From Pirellulaceae bacterium (lineage in GTDB: Bacteria; Planctomycetota; Planctomycetia; Pirellulales; Pirellulaceae), in contig JAHBXT010000002.1 in the NCBI GenBank assembly GCA_019636385.1, positions 558,001-622,000 of the forward strand: DNA of 64,000 bases, written 5' to 3'. A model generated the notes under the pieces. That model had not been told where the DNA came from. It did not search any database and was given only the letters and a program-made list of their open reading frames with translations. Both the position numbers and the translations under genes were made by a program. Positions 45,342 to 55,862 of the stretch are shown here, one piece after another (position 1 is the stretch's first letter; each line of letters starts with the position of its first letter).

Positions 45342-46622
45342 ATGGACGTTAACCGGAAGATTGTATTCTGCGTAATTGCAGCCGCGGCTCTCCTCGCTAG
45401 TGCTAGCAGTCACACGGTATTGTGTGCTCAGTATTCCGGGGATTCGTGGCGCCAGTTCCGTGGAAATCTCGATGACGGCCGCGCTCCATTGGCCAGATTT
45501 CCGATTCAGTGGAGCCCGACCAGCGGCCTACGCTGGCGGACTACGATTCACGGTCGTGGTTGGTCGTCGCCAGTGGTAGATGGCAATGAGATTTGGTTGA
45601 CGACGGCAACCGAAGACGGGCTGAAGATGCATGTGGTGTGCGTTGCTTTGGACAGCGGTGCAATTGTTCACGATCGATTGATTTTCGAAAATGAAGTCGT
45701 CCAGCCAGACTATCACATCACGAACAGCTATGCCTCCCCGACCCCGGTTCTGGATGATCAGCACATCTATGTTCATTTTGGGGCTTACGGTACCGCTTGT
45801 TTGCGAAGGAGTGACTTCAGCCTGCGCTGGCAACGACGCGATTTGCCTTGTAATCACTATCGCGGTCCCGGCAGTTCGCCAATTCTCTACCGCGATTTGC
45901 TGATTTTTCACATGGACGGGTTTGACTATCAGTATGCCATCGCACTGGATCGCGTCTCCGGGCAGACGGTCTGGAAGGCCGATCGCCAAGTTGAGTATGG
46001 GACTGACAATGGCGATTACTACAAGGCCTTTTCGACTCCAAGAGTGATCCAGTTGGACGGCCACGACCAATTGATCAGCCCCGCCAGCATGGCCTGTCTG
46101 GCGCTTGATCCGCTGACCGGGAAAGAATTGTGGCGAGTCCGCTACGAAGAGCACTCGACGACCGTTCGCCCGCTGTTCGATGGTCAATTTCTGTATTTAA
46201 GTACCGGCTTCAGCAAACCCAAATTGCTGTGTGTGCGAGCCGACGGCAGCGGAGATGTGACCGACAGCCACATCGTATGGAGCCAGCATAAGTCGATCGG
46301 TTCCAAGCCGAGCCCTGTCCTGGTCAACGGAAAGTTGTTTGTAGTATCCGACGACGGAGTAATCTCGCGTTTAGATGTCCAGACTGGTGAGATTCGCTGG
46401 CAACAACGTCTAGGAGGCAAATTCAGTGCTTCTTTGGTGGCCACCGACCAGCATGTCATTGCCGTGGATCATGATGGTGCGGGCTATGTGTTCACCGTCG
46501 CCGACCAACCGCAATTGGTTGGCGAAAATCGGCTCGACGAAGGTTGCAACGCGTCGCCGGCACTCTTGCGAGATTCACTTATTTTAAGAACCACATCACA
46601 GTTAGTGCGAATTGCACAGTAG
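45342..46622 (+). CDS. Exported PQQ-type beta-propeller protein
   Basis: A 426-residue protein with a signal peptide (KIVFCVIAAAALLASASS, cleavage near AQ). Seven to eight PQQ/YWTD-like blades follow, for example WRQFRGNLDDGRAP, GWSSPVVDGNEIWL, GSSPILYRDLLIFHMDG and SKPSPVLVNGKLFVVSDDGVISRLDVQTGEIRW. Such pyrrolo-quinoline-quinone repeat propellers are abundant in planctomycetes, and most do not bind PQQ. It probably sits in the periplasm or on the cell surface; the activity is unknown. The ATG at 45342 is chosen over an upstream start at 45204 because GAGGAG and the signal peptide begin there. Confidence 0.88.
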   Translation: MDVNRKIVFCVIAAAALLASASSHTVLCAQYSGDSWRQFRGNLDDGRAPLARFPIQWSPTSGLRWRTTIHGRGWSSPVVDGNEIWLTTATEDGLKMHVVCVALDSGAIVHDRLIFENEVVQPDYHITNSYASPTPVLDDQHIYVHFGAYGTACLRRSDFSLRWQRRDLPCNHYRGPGSSPILYRDLLIFHMDGFDYQYAIALDRVSGQTVWKADRQVEYGTDNGDYYKAFSTPRVIQLDGHDQLISPASMACLALDPLTGKELWRVRYEEHSTTVRPLFDGQFLYLSTGFSKPKLLCVRADGSGDVTDSHIVWSQHKSIGSKPSPVLVNGKLFVVSDDGVISRLDVQTGEIRWQQRLGGKFSASLVATDQHVIAVDHDGAGYVFTVADQPQLVGENRLDEGCNASPALLRDSLILRTTSQLVRIAQ

Positions 46623-46628
46623 CTTTCG

Positions 46629-46901
46629 ATGCCGGAATCACGTGACCGAAAAGAAAACGCTATGGCTGATCGCAATAATTGCCAGTCGAGTCGTGAACAG
46701 TTGCGTCAAAGAGACTCAGATGAACCCAGAGTTCGGCTCACTATTACCAGTACCTTACTGTTGGAGGTGACCGTACTCGCGGCCGAATCCTCCACCGCCT
46801 TCGAGTATGAGCCTGATTTCATTGAGTACGATAGTCCAGTCATCAACTATCGGCGATTAGCCAGCAGGACCAAGAACCGCTCATTTTACACACTCGGATA
46901 A
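46629..46901 (+). CDS. Possible small hypothetical protein
   Basis: A 90-codon frame beginning 6 nt after the beta-propeller stop and ending 86 nt before the metalloprotease start. The N-terminal 35 residues are strongly charged, followed by TSTLLLEVTVLAAES and a Tyr/Asp-rich tail. I do not recognise it. Its position could fit a third small gene in the cluster, but the composition is unremarkable and there is no clear ribosome binding site. Confidence 0.3.
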   Translation: MPESRDRKENAMADRNNCQSSREQLRQRDSDEPRVRLTITSTLLLEVTVLAAESSTAFEYEPDFIEYDSPVINYRRLASRTKNRSFYTLG

Positions 46902-46987
46902 CAGTCGCTTTGCGGAAACCATCCGCCAGGTGTGTATACTATGGAGCATCGAATCGACTGTCGAGAATTACTTGCTTTGAGGTTCTT

Positions 46988-49900
46988 ATGAGTCGTCACC
47001 CCCAGAGCCGTCGGTATTGTATTGCTGCGAACCGCAAGCGCATCTTGGGAGTCGAGAAGTTGGAGGGGCGCCTATTGTTGGCAGCGGCCATTGGCCGTGA
47101 ACTGTGGGAGGCTCAGTCTTGGCCCAACGACCAGCGTTCGCCAGCCACAGAGGCTGTAGTTGGCCAACCAGTCTCGGAGGCGTCGCTGGTGTTTCAGTTG
47201 AACTTGTCGCAACTAACAAATCAGCTCAGCCAGATTCCGCGAGATGCAGAGGCGATTGCTGGGCTGAATGATTTAGTGTCCGCCAGCCACCGACTTTCAA
47301 GCATTGAGTTGCCTACGATACAGGGTGGATTCGAAAAGTTTTCGTTTGCGTATTCACCGGTTTATGCGGCTGAATTTGCTGAGAAGTTTCCCAGTATTCG
47401 TACCTATGCAGGTTACAGCCAGGACAATCCCGGAACGACACTCCGCTTTGGGATATCAGACCTTGGGTTTCATGCTATCGTCCGCTCTCTCGACGGAGAT
47501 TACGTTGTCGATCGCGTTGTTGATGGTCACGCGGACAATCAATATGTGGCGTATAAGCCATCGGCCCGCGCGTCCTGGCTCGAGTCTGACGAACTACTGG
47601 TAGATAAGTCGTTGGGTGACCATCATTCATGGTCAACGCCCCTTAGACATGACACCGATGATCAATTCCTTGCACAAATACGAGACGTGAGTGCCGGGCA
47701 AACGGCAGCGGTCAACTCGGGAACCAGTTTGCGAGTCTACCGCATTGGAATTTCAGCCAATAGTGGATATGCCCAGCAGATTGGTGGCACGATGCAGGCT
47801 GTTCAGTCGGCCATCGTCGAGAGCCTCAATCGAATCAACGCTATTACGCAAAACGAATTGTCCATCAGCTTTCAATTGATTGCCAACAACGATCAATTGA
47901 CATTTTTGAACGCAGGTAACGATCCGTTTACCGCTAACAATGTACGCGCCAACATTGACGAGAACATCCAGTTGATGGACCAAGTGATTGGACCCAATAA
48001 CTACGATATTGGCCATGTCTATGCGTCGGGAGCGGGTAATGGCGTCGCATACGTGTCTTCATTAGGCAGACCTTTTAAAGCCGGGGGGGCCACGTCCGGA
48101 TGGCCAAGTGTCGGATTTGACCACGTTGTATTGCACGAAATCGGCCATCAAATGGGCTCGCGTCACACGTTTTCGGGTGCCGGTGGGGCCTGTGCAGACA
48201 ATATTGCGCTGGAGACCGCCATTGAGCCGGGGAGCGGGTCCACGTTTATGAGTTATGCAGGGCTATGTGGTGCTGATAACATTCAGAATAACTACGATCC
48301 GTACTATCACAGTCTCAGTGCACAATTGTTCATGAACCATATGGATAACATTGTGCCCGACGTCGGAGCGAGAATTCCATTTGCCAATGCGCTTCCGCAA
48401 GTGGAGTCACTGGTGCCATCTGGGTTGTCCATTCCGGCTCGAACGCCATTCGTCCTGGAAGCCATTGGGTCCGATGCCAACAATCCACAATCGCTGACCT
48501 ATAGTTGGGAGCAGTTTGATCTCGGACCGCAGCGAGCCTTGTCGGCGGGAGACACTGGCCAAGGAGCTATCATCCGCGCATTTGCTCCGGTGACCGAAAG
48601 TACGCGCTATGTACCGCGACTTCCAGATTTGATTAATAATGTATCGCAATCGTCGGAGACATTGCCCACCACCAACCGCGACTTAAACTTCCGAGTCACG
48701 GTGCGCGACAATTTTCCAGGAGCGGGGGCATTCAATACGGATAATGTGCGACTGCGAGTCGTCGATACCGGCAGGCCATTTGCCGTCACCCAGCCCAATA
48801 CTGCGGCGGTTCGCTGGCGCGGTCTGTCGCAACAATCGGTCCAGTGGGATGTGGCGGGGACGAGTGCATTGCCAATCGGAGCCGTCAACGTTTCAATCTA
48901 TCTCTCGTTAGACGGTGGTTTTACATACCCGATTGTAATTGCCGATCAAGTTCCCAACACGGGATCAGCCACCATTACAGTTCCCAATGTTTCTACGGCA
49001 CGCGCGCGAGTCATGGTTCGCGGCCACAACAATATCTTCTTTGACATTTCCAATGCTGATTTCGCCATTGAAGTCTCGACAATCGAAGTGAATATTGCAC
49101 CGGCGCAGACCAATTATGTTGAAAATCAGCCGCCTGTCGCCGTAGCTGCCACTAGTCAGGTCCTGCAGATTGAAAACGTGGTGGGAGTGACGTTGACGGT
49201 GTCTATCACATCTGCATCCCAGGTAGGAGATTTCTTGACCTTTATCAATAGCCAAGGAATTAGCACACTGGGAAATCGACTTTTGTTGGGCAATACCGAC
49301 CTGGGAACCTGGGCATCGGCCTTTGCTGGAACAGGACTGTCCATACAGTTTGGCAACAATGCGGATGCGAGTAGTTTGGAGACTGTGTTGCGCAGCATCG
49401 GTTTTGTGCACGTGACAGATAATCCTTCCAGTGCTACCCGAACGGTCGAGTTTGTCTTGGCCGGTACGTTCCGTCAGTCGGTTAATATAACCGTGCAGCC
49501 CGTGAACGATCCTCCAGTCATTAGCTCAGCCAATTTGCCTGAAATACTGGAAGACGCTGTCCAGAATTTGGGTGCGACAGTCGCGGCTTTGTGGAGCGGT
49601 AGCTTTGTTGATCCTGACAGCGCGACTCTGGCAGGCGTCGTTGTTGTGGCCAATCCGCAGCTTAGTGAGCAGGGACATTGGCAGTACACAACTGGCGGTC
49701 CTTGGCAAGACATCGGTCAGGTAGGTGATGCTAGCGGTGGGCTGGCTTTGTCACGGCTTACCCGACTGCGCTTTACGCCGGCTGTGGATTACTACGGTAC
49801 GCCCGATCCACTGTTTGTGCGCGCGCTGGATGACAGCTATCTGGATGGTTTTAGCGATACGCAATCCGGCATCCGTCGCATGATCAATCCCAGTGAACAA

Positions 49901-51796
49901 TTTGCAATTGCTGTCCAGTCGGTCACGCTGGGCGTGGTTGTGATCCCCGTGAACGATCCGCCTGTGGCGCTGTCCAGCTCCGAGCAGGTCGCGATTGTTC
50001 AGGATCAGCGGCTCGAGTATCAGTTTTCAGCAGACTTGTTTTTCGACGTTGACTCACCACTGACTTGGTCGATGCAGGCGGTGGGAGGTGGTCCGCTACC
50101 GCGCTGGCTGTCGTTCTCGCCTGCCAGCCGATTGCTGACGGGCACGCCGCGCAATCGTGATGTAGGTGTGCATAATCTGTGGTTGATCGTAAACGACCAG
50201 CAATACTCCGCATCGTTGCCTGTGACGTTAACGGTCCAGAATGTAAACGACCCGCCGGAGCAACTGCGGCTGGTGCGCCAGGGCCTGCCTGAAAATCACA
50301 GCAATTTTATTGTGGGGACGCTGTTCGCAGTGGACCCCGACGGCGATCCGATCACGTGGTCCTCGTCCGACCCGCGCTTTCAGATTGTGGGCAATCAGGT
50401 GCGCCTGACCACCGCGCTAGATCATGAAGTCGAGCCTCAAGTGTGGGTCACCTTCCAGGCTACTGACAACCAGGACCCACCATTGTCAGCCTCTCTGGCG
50501 ATCACTTTTGAAGTCGAGGATGTCAACGAGCATTACCCACAGCTGACTGGCCAAGCGTTTAGTATTCCAAGTGGGACGGCCGCCGGCAGCCTGATCGCCA
50601 GACTGCTGGCACCCGACGATGATATCCGGCAAGTCGTCCAATTCCGTATAGTAGATGGGGATGCGGTCGCATTTTCGCTGGACGGGGATACCGGCGAACT
50701 GCGACTGCTGGAATGGGTCAACTGGCAAGTCAAGCCCCAGTTTCGGTTGTTTGTGGAAGCATACGACAGCGGCACACCACAAAAAGCGACTACGGCTCAG
50801 TTCGTGGTCAACGTTTTACCGCCCAACGACTACCCGCCCGAGATTGAACCCTCCCAGGTGCTGAGATTTCAAGAGAATCCGCCGCCTGGTCAGTACTTGG
50901 GAACCGTGCGTGCCAGCGATCGTGATGGGACCCCGCTGCGGTTCGAGTTGTTGGAAGTCTTGGGAGGCGAAGCGAATTGGGTGCGCTTAGATTCCGCCAC
51001 GGGAGCCGTGACCGCAACGGATGCTAGTCGCTTTAATTTTGAGAACCCTATCCGCCAAGCTCTGAAGGTGCGGGTGCTGGAGACCGTAGAGGTAAACGGA
51101 GCGACTCGGCACATAGAAGCGGAAATCCCCATCGAATTGAGCGATGTAAATGATCCTCCACACGGTTTGCTGCCCGTCAGCATTTTGACCGCGCGGCTGG
51201 GTGCGGTAACAACTCCCTTGATTGTGCAGGATGAGGATTCGCCAGATGGCGGTTACACGTTCAGCTCACTGGATCCTCGCTTTGAAATTCGTGACGGCAA
51301 CTTGGCGCTTAAGCCCGATCAATATCTCCAGTCTGTGGCCGGTGGCAGTACGACAACGGCTCGCTTGCTGGTAACCGATCAGTCAGACGCCAGCAGTTTT
51401 GCGGAGTTGCTGGTGACCATTCAGATTGTTGATCGCCCACCCTGGCAGAATCCCGTTTTGCGAGCAGACGTCAATCGCGACGGTCGTGTGACCGCGCAGG
51501 ATGCGCTGCAGGTCGTCAATCGACTGAATGCCCAGCCCTCACAGCCGCTCACGATACCGCGCAGCTTACAGCAGCAAACAATGTTTGACTACGATGTCAA
51601 TGGGGACAATCGCTTGACCGCCATGGATGCATTGATTGTCGTCAATTTCTTGAACGATCCCGCACAGCGCCAGTCGGCCTCATTTCCTGCCGAGGGTGAA
51701 GCTGCATCAATTCAAGGGGCTGCGGCCGATCCTCGACTGTGGTGGATGGCATTTCAACAAATTGAGCGTGAAGCGCACAATCGCCGCAGGCGCTAG
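46988..51796 (+). CDS. Giant secreted metzincin protease with cadherin-like repeats and dockerin
   Basis: A 1602-residue multidomain protein. The N-terminus has basic residues and then EKLEGRLLLAAA, the planctomycete LE.R.LLAA export-associated motif. A reprolysin-type metalloprotease domain follows with the zinc site HEIGHQMGSRH at residues 383-393 and a Met-turn (FMSYAGLC). After it come Ig-like and cadherin-like modules (several V.DVNEH, NVNDPP and NDYPPEI boundaries, consistent with calcium binding). Near the C-terminus, about 1490-1560, lie two EF-hand-like dockerin repeats (DVNRDGRVTAQDAL and DVNGDNRLTAMDAL). The chosen ATG has GAGG 5 nt upstream. It is probably secreted or surface-bound and degrades extracellular protein or mediates attachment. 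Confidence 0.85.
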   Translation: MSRHPQSRRYCIAANRKRILGVEKLEGRLLLAAAIGRELWEAQSWPNDQRSPATEAVVGQPVSEASLVFQLNLSQLTNQLSQIPRDAEAIAGLNDLVSASHRLSSIELPTIQGGFEKFSFAYSPVYAAEFAEKFPSIRTYAGYSQDNPGTTLRFGISDLGFHAIVRSLDGDYVVDRVVDGHADNQYVAYKPSARASWLESDELLVDKSLGDHHSWSTPLRHDTDDQFLAQIRDVSAGQTAAVNSGTSLRVYRIGISANSGYAQQIGGTMQAVQSAIVESLNRINAITQNELSISFQLIANNDQLTFLNAGNDPFTANNVRANIDENIQLMDQVIGPNNYDIGHVYASGAGNGVAYVSSLGRPFKAGGATSGWPSVGFDHVVLHEIGHQMGSRHTFSGAGGACADNIALETAIEPGSGSTFMSYAGLCGADNIQNNYDPYYHSLSAQLFMNHMDNIVPDVGARIPFANALPQVESLVPSGLSIPARTPFVLEAIGSDANNPQSLTYSWEQFDLGPQRALSAGDTGQGAIIRAFAPVTESTRYVPRLPDLINNVSQSSETLPTTNRDLNFRVTVRDNFPGAGAFNTDNVRLRVVDTGRPFAVTQPNTAAVRWRGLSQQSVQWDVAGTSALPIGAVNVSIYLSLDGGFTYPIVIADQVPNTGSATITVPNVSTARARVMVRGHNNIFFDISNADFAIEVSTIEVNIAPAQTNYVENQPPVAVAATSQVLQIENVVGVTLTVSITSASQVGDFLTFINSQGISTLGNRLLLGNTDLGTWASAFAGTGLSIQFGNNADASSLETVLRSIGFVHVTDNPSSATRTVEFVLAGTFRQSVNITVQPVNDPPVISSANLPEILEDAVQNLGATVAALWSGSFVDPDSATLAGVVVVANPQLSEQGHWQYTTGGPWQDIGQVGDASGGLALSRLTRLRFTPAVDYYGTPDPLFVRALDDSYLDGFSDTQSGIRRMINPSEQFAIAVQSVTLGVVVIPVNDPPVALSSSEQVAIVQDQRLEYQFSADLFFDVDSPLTWSMQAVGGGPLPRWLSFSPASRLLTGTPRNRDVGVHNLWLIVNDQQYSASLPVTLTVQNVNDPPEQLRLVRQGLPENHSNFIVGTLFAVDPDGDPITWSSSDPRFQIVGNQVRLTTALDHEVEPQVWVTFQATDNQDPPLSASLAITFEVEDVNEHYPQLTGQAFSIPSGTAAGSLIARLLAPDDDIRQVVQFRIVDGDAVAFSLDGDTGELRLLEWVNWQVKPQFRLFVEAYDSGTPQKATTAQFVVNVLPPNDYPPEIEPSQVLRFQENPPPGQYLGTVRASDRDGTPLRFELLEVLGGEANWVRLDSATGAVTATDASRFNFENPIRQALKVRVLETVEVNGATRHIEAEIPIELSDVNDPPHGLLPVSILTARLGAVTTPLIVQDEDSPDGGYTFSSLDPRFEIRDGNLALKPDQYLQSVAGGSTTTARLLVTDQSDASSFAELLVTIQIVDRPPWQNPVLRADVNRDGRVTAQDALQVVNRLNAQPSQPLTIPRSLQQQTMFDYDVNGDNRLTAMDALIVVNFLNDPAQRQSASFPAEGEAASIQGAAADPRLWWMAFQQIEREAHNRRRR

Positions 51797-51952
51797 CGGC
51801 CCGATCTGGCCGATGTTGGACTGCACGAATCGGGCCGGATCCGGTATATTTGGCACAAGTTGGCTTGCCAGTGTGGTCGAGGTCATAGGATTTCGATTGT
51901 ACCAGGATGATTGTTGGCAAGCGACGAGTCCTTTGTGCAGCATGACAATGCG

Positions 51953-52741
51953 ATGAGTGTGCCTCAGTCCACCGATTTCTTGGGTAAGCATGAATTTCTA
52001 ATCCGACGCCTGCATTCCCTAACAGGCTTGATCCCGGTGGGGGCCTACATGGTAGTCCATCTGCTGGTCAACGCCTCGCTGGTGATCGGACCTGGCAGGT
52101 TCCAGTTCTTCGTCAATCAAATTCACTCGCTGGGCAGACTGCTGCCGCTGATCGAGTGGGTGTTCATCTTTTTGCCTATTTTGTTTCATGGCTTGTTTGG
52201 ATTGTGGATCATTCGTACCGGTCGGTCTAACACGGCCAGTTATCCCTATCTGTCGAATTGGCGCTATTCGCTTCAGCGGGCAAGCGGGATGATCGCTATT
52301 GTGTTTATCTTCGGGCACGTCTTTCACTTGCACGGCTGGATTCATGCTGATTGGTGGCGTCACGGCATCGCGGAGCCGTTGGGGATGGCGAATTTTCGCC
52401 CGTACAATGCGGCCAGTACGCTAGCGATGGCGCTCAGTGGCATGGTGTGGCCGGTCTTCTATGTGGTGGGAATAGTGGCCTGCGTGTACCACTTGGCCAA
52501 CGGGCTTTGGACGATGGGAATTACCTGGGGGATCTGGGTCTCCCCTCAGGCTCAGCGCTGGGCTTCCAGAGCATGCAGCCTCATGGGCGTAGGCTTGTTG
52601 ACGGTTGGCTTGGCGGCATTGGTCAGTGCCCGTCGCGTCGATGTCGACGCAGCTCGGACCATTGAAAATCAAATGTATGACGCGGGCGTGAGGTCTGGGC
52701 AAACCACACCCGCTCCAGAAAAACGATCCAAGCCCCAGTGA
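51953..52741 (+). CDS. sdhC: Succinate dehydrogenase cytochrome b subunit
   Basis: A 262-residue membrane protein of the b558 (five-helix) family, in which one polypeptide anchors complex II and binds two hemes. Five hydrophobic segments are visible, with conserved histidines in FLIRRLHSLTG, VVHLLVN, LFHGLFG, FGHVFHLHG and YHLANGLW. The frame opens at a TTG at 51911; the ATG at 51953 gives the family-typical start (STDFLGKHEFLIRRLHS). The soluble subunits follow after 227 nt. Confidence 0.93.
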   Translation: MSVPQSTDFLGKHEFLIRRLHSLTGLIPVGAYMVVHLLVNASLVIGPGRFQFFVNQIHSLGRLLPLIEWVFIFLPILFHGLFGLWIIRTGRSNTASYPYLSNWRYSLQRASGMIAIVFIFGHVFHLHGWIHADWWRHGIAEPLGMANFRPYNAASTLAMALSGMVWPVFYVVGIVACVYHLANGLWTMGITWGIWVSPQAQRWASRACSLMGVGLLTVGLAALVSARRVDVDAARTIENQMYDAGVRSGQTTPAPEKRSKPQ

Positions 52742-52968
52742 CACTGTGCGATATCTAATTGGAACTGGGGTTTGTAGAGTGCGACACCCAAACAGCGCCA
52801 GCATGGTGTTTCGCAAGATAGACGAAAGGCAGCGTTAAGACTTTGGTTAGTTCAGCTTGTAACGGCACACCAGTGATACGTTCAGTTTTAGTTTGATAGA
52901 TAGCAACCTGTGTTTCGCCTGCTGCGGATAGCCGTGGTGATTAGAGCGTTCGGTAAAGTGGAGAGAAA

Positions 52969-54942
52969 ATGGCAGCGAGTAGAGTTGTAGTTGTGGGAGG
53001 TGGCTTGGCCGGATTAGCCGCCTCCATGAAATTGGCTGAACTGGGTATTGCTGTAGACTTAATCAGTTTGACACCAGTTAAACGCTCTCACAGCGTCTGT
53101 GCTCAAGGAGGAATCAATAGTTGCAACGATCAGACGCGTCAACTGGGCGACTCGGAGTGGAAGCATTTTGACGATACCATTTATGGCGGCGACTTTCTAC
53201 AGCATCAGCCGCCAGTCAAGGAGATGTCTTATTGGGCACCAAAAGTTATCGACTTAATGGATCGCCTGGGAGTGCCTTTTAATCGCACTCAAGAGGGGTT
53301 TATCGATCGTCGTCGGTTCGGTGGAACTCTCTACAAGCGCACCGCCTTCGCAGGCGCAACGACCGGCCAGCAGTTGCTGTATGCGCTAGATGAGCAAGTG
53401 CGACGATGGGAAGTTGACGCCATGGTGCGCAAGTTCGAGTTCTGGGACTTCCTGGGGCCGGTGCTTGATGATGAGGGTCGTTGTGTCGGTGCTGTAGCAC
53501 AGGACATGGTCTCCATGGAGATTCGAGCATTTCCCGCAGAAGCTACCATTGTGGCCTCGGGAGGATGTGGCTTGATCTATGGCCGCTCGACGATGTCTGT
53601 GTTTTGCAATGGCAGTGCCGCAAGTCGTTGTCTCCAAGTCGGTGCCAAGTACGGCAACGCCGAGTTCATTCAAGTGCATCCCACCGCCATACCGGGGGCT
53701 GACAAATTGCGGCTCATGAGCGAATCAGCTCGCGGTGAAGGTGGGCGTGTGTGGGTGCCGCGACAGCCTCAGGATAGCCGACCGCCCAAGTCGATCCCTG
53801 AGTCCGAACGCTACTATTTCTTGGAGGATCGCTACCCCAAGTATGGCAATTTGGTTCCGCGCGATATTGCCACACGCGAGATTTTTGATATCTGCGTCAA
53901 CGAGGGGCTGAGCGTTGAGAGCCAGCGAATGTGTGTCTACTTGGATTTAACGCACATCGCACGGCCAGAGTTGGATCGCAAACTCGGCGGAATCTTGGAT
54001 ATCTACGAAAAGTTCCAGGGGGTGGATCCGCGCCAAGTGCCGATGAAAATCTTCCCGGCAGTGCACTATTCGATGGGTGGCCTGTGGGTGGATTATGCAA
54101 AGAGTAGCGACGGTGGGCTGCAAGCCGGTCACCCTCGGAATCAAGCCACCAACATTCCGGGACTGTACGCGATAGGCGAATGCGACTACCAATATCATGG
54201 GGCCAATCGCCTGGGAGCCAATTCGCTATTGAGCTGTATCTTCAGCGGGCTATTCGTCGGCCCGTGCATTGAGACCTACATTAACGGTCAGGCTAAAGCG
54301 GCGGTCGATTTGCGATCAAGTGTATATGAGCGAGCCGTGGCTCAGGAGCAACGTCGACACCAGCAATTGTTGGCTAACACGGGCGGTGAGAATCCGTATC
54401 TAATTCACCAAGAGTTGGGCGATGTCATGACTCGTGCAGCCACCGTCGTGCGCCGCAACGATCAATTGCGAGAAGCCATCGACAAGGTCGCCGAGCTTCA
54501 CCAGCGGGCTACGAACTGTTCGCTGTCAGACACTGGCAGCTGGACGAACCAGAATGCGATTTTCACCAAGGCCTTGCGAGATATGTTTCCTATAGCCAAG
54601 GCGATTTTGCAGGGAGCGTTGTTGCGCGACGAATGTCGTGGAGCGCATTTCAAGCCCGAGTTTGCTATGCCTAGCTTGGCGGAACGAGAGCCGGAGCGGC
54701 GCCGGGTCGAGGCGCAGGCTTGGTGCGATCGGTTCGCGGAAAATAGCCGCAGATTCCTCAGGTCGTCAATTGCGACTTGCCGAGGAATGGATGTGCACAT
54801 CGAATATGAAGATATAGATACGTCACTCATCCCGCCGCGTCCCAGATTGTATGGATTGGTTGGGGCGGAGGAGATCGACCAAGCGTGGAAAGAGCGCAGC
54901 GCCTCGCTGGCTCAGCGCCGCGAAGTATCCGCCAGTCAGTAA
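52969..54942 (+). CDS. sdhA: Succinate dehydrogenase flavoprotein subunit
   Basis: A 657-residue flavoprotein that oxidises succinate to fumarate in the TCA cycle and respiratory chain. The FAD-binding VVVGGGLAGLAASMKL is at the N-terminus, and H41 in KRSHSVCAQGGINS is the covalent flavin site. QVHPTAIPGADKLRLMSESARGEGG carries substrate-binding residues. It belongs to the non-proteobacterial (Bacillus/epsilon) branch that pairs with a single b558 subunit, as the sdhC-A-B order shows. It is 54 nt upstream of sdhB. Confidence 0.97.
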   Translation: MAASRVVVVGGGLAGLAASMKLAELGIAVDLISLTPVKRSHSVCAQGGINSCNDQTRQLGDSEWKHFDDTIYGGDFLQHQPPVKEMSYWAPKVIDLMDRLGVPFNRTQEGFIDRRRFGGTLYKRTAFAGATTGQQLLYALDEQVRRWEVDAMVRKFEFWDFLGPVLDDEGRCVGAVAQDMVSMEIRAFPAEATIVASGGCGLIYGRSTMSVFCNGSAASRCLQVGAKYGNAEFIQVHPTAIPGADKLRLMSESARGEGGRVWVPRQPQDSRPPKSIPESERYYFLEDRYPKYGNLVPRDIATREIFDICVNEGLSVESQRMCVYLDLTHIARPELDRKLGGILDIYEKFQGVDPRQVPMKIFPAVHYSMGGLWVDYAKSSDGGLQAGHPRNQATNIPGLYAIGECDYQYHGANRLGANSLLSCIFSGLFVGPCIETYINGQAKAAVDLRSSVYERAVAQEQRRHQQLLANTGGENPYLIHQELGDVMTRAATVVRRNDQLREAIDKVAELHQRATNCSLSDTGSWTNQNAIFTKALRDMFPIAKAILQGALLRDECRGAHFKPEFAMPSLAEREPERRRVEAQAWCDRFAENSRRFLRSSIATCRGMDVHIEYEDIDTSLIPPRPRLYGLVGAEEIDQAWKERSASLAQRREVSASQ

Positions 54943-54996
54943 CAGAGTTGTATTAAGTTTGGTTTCCTTTAGAGTTCAAGATGGTAATCGGCAGTC

Positions 54997-55836
54997 ATGC
55001 ACGCTCGTCAGTCAGCCCGTAAAATTCAGGTCAAAATTCTTCGCCAACAGAGCCCTAACCAGCCCGCCTACTGGGAGCGGCATCGAGTAGAGTACGAAGA
55101 GAATATGAACGTCATTAGCTTGCTGCAAAAGATTGCTGCTCAAGCTACGACCGCTGACGGCCAAAGCGTTTGCCCAGTTGCTTGGGAATGCGGATGTCTC
55201 GAGGAAGTGTGCGGTTCCTGCACCATGGTCATCAATGGTCGCGTTCGCCAGAGCTGTTCGGCACTGGTTGATCGGTTGTTGGATGAAAATGGCACTGAGA
55301 TCGAACTGCGTCCGATGACCAAGTTTCCGGTACTGAGAGACTTAGTGGTCGACCGCAGCCGACTGTTTCGCGGACTGCAGCGCGTCAAAGCGTGGGTGCC
55401 GGTCGACAGTTACGGTGATTTGGGGGCTGGTCCTCGGCAAAGCCGTCAGCAGCAAGAGCAGGCCTACCCGCTGAGTGAATGTATGAGTTGCGGTTGTTGT
55501 TTGGACGCATGTCCGCAATATCAAAAAGCGGAACTAGTTCGCAATCCAGGGGAAACGGATCAGCAGTTTGCGCAACGCCAGAAGGCCGCTTTTGATCAGC
55601 AATTTCTAGGTGCGGCGGTGATAAGCCAGGCGATGTTATTCAACGCGCATCCAGTAGGTAATGCCTTGCAAGAAGATCGCCTGGAGACTTTGCAAGGTCC
55701 TGGCGGCGTGCATGAGTGTGGCAATTCACAGAATTGCGTCGCGGTATGCCCAAAAGCTATTCCATTGACCACATCCATTGGACGAGCCGGTCGAGCGACG
55801 ACGGTCCACCTACTGAAAAAACTGTTTGGAGCCTAA
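54997..55836 (+). CDS. sdhB: Succinate dehydrogenase iron-sulfur subunit
   Basis: A 279-residue protein carrying the electrons from FAD to quinone. The [2Fe-2S] ligands are in CGCLEEVCGSC and the following QSC. The other clusters use CMSCGCCLDACPQY and CGNSQNCVAVCPK. It completes the sdhCAB operon and ends 26 nt from the convergent Tat-type gene. Confidence 0.97.
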   Translation: MHARQSARKIQVKILRQQSPNQPAYWERHRVEYEENMNVISLLQKIAAQATTADGQSVCPVAWECGCLEEVCGSCTMVINGRVRQSCSALVDRLLDENGTEIELRPMTKFPVLRDLVVDRSRLFRGLQRVKAWVPVDSYGDLGAGPRQSRQQQEQAYPLSECMSCGCCLDACPQYQKAELVRNPGETDQQFAQRQKAAFDQQFLGAAVISQAMLFNAHPVGNALQEDRLETLQGPGGVHECGNSQNCVAVCPKAIPLTTSIGRAGRATTVHLLKKLFGA

Positions 55837-55862
55837 TTGAGGAATTTGCCGCAGTGTTAATG

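Noticed and set aside
45528..46187. 219-codon minus-strand frame
   Set aside because: Antisense to the beta-propeller gene, which has clear repeats and a signal peptide.
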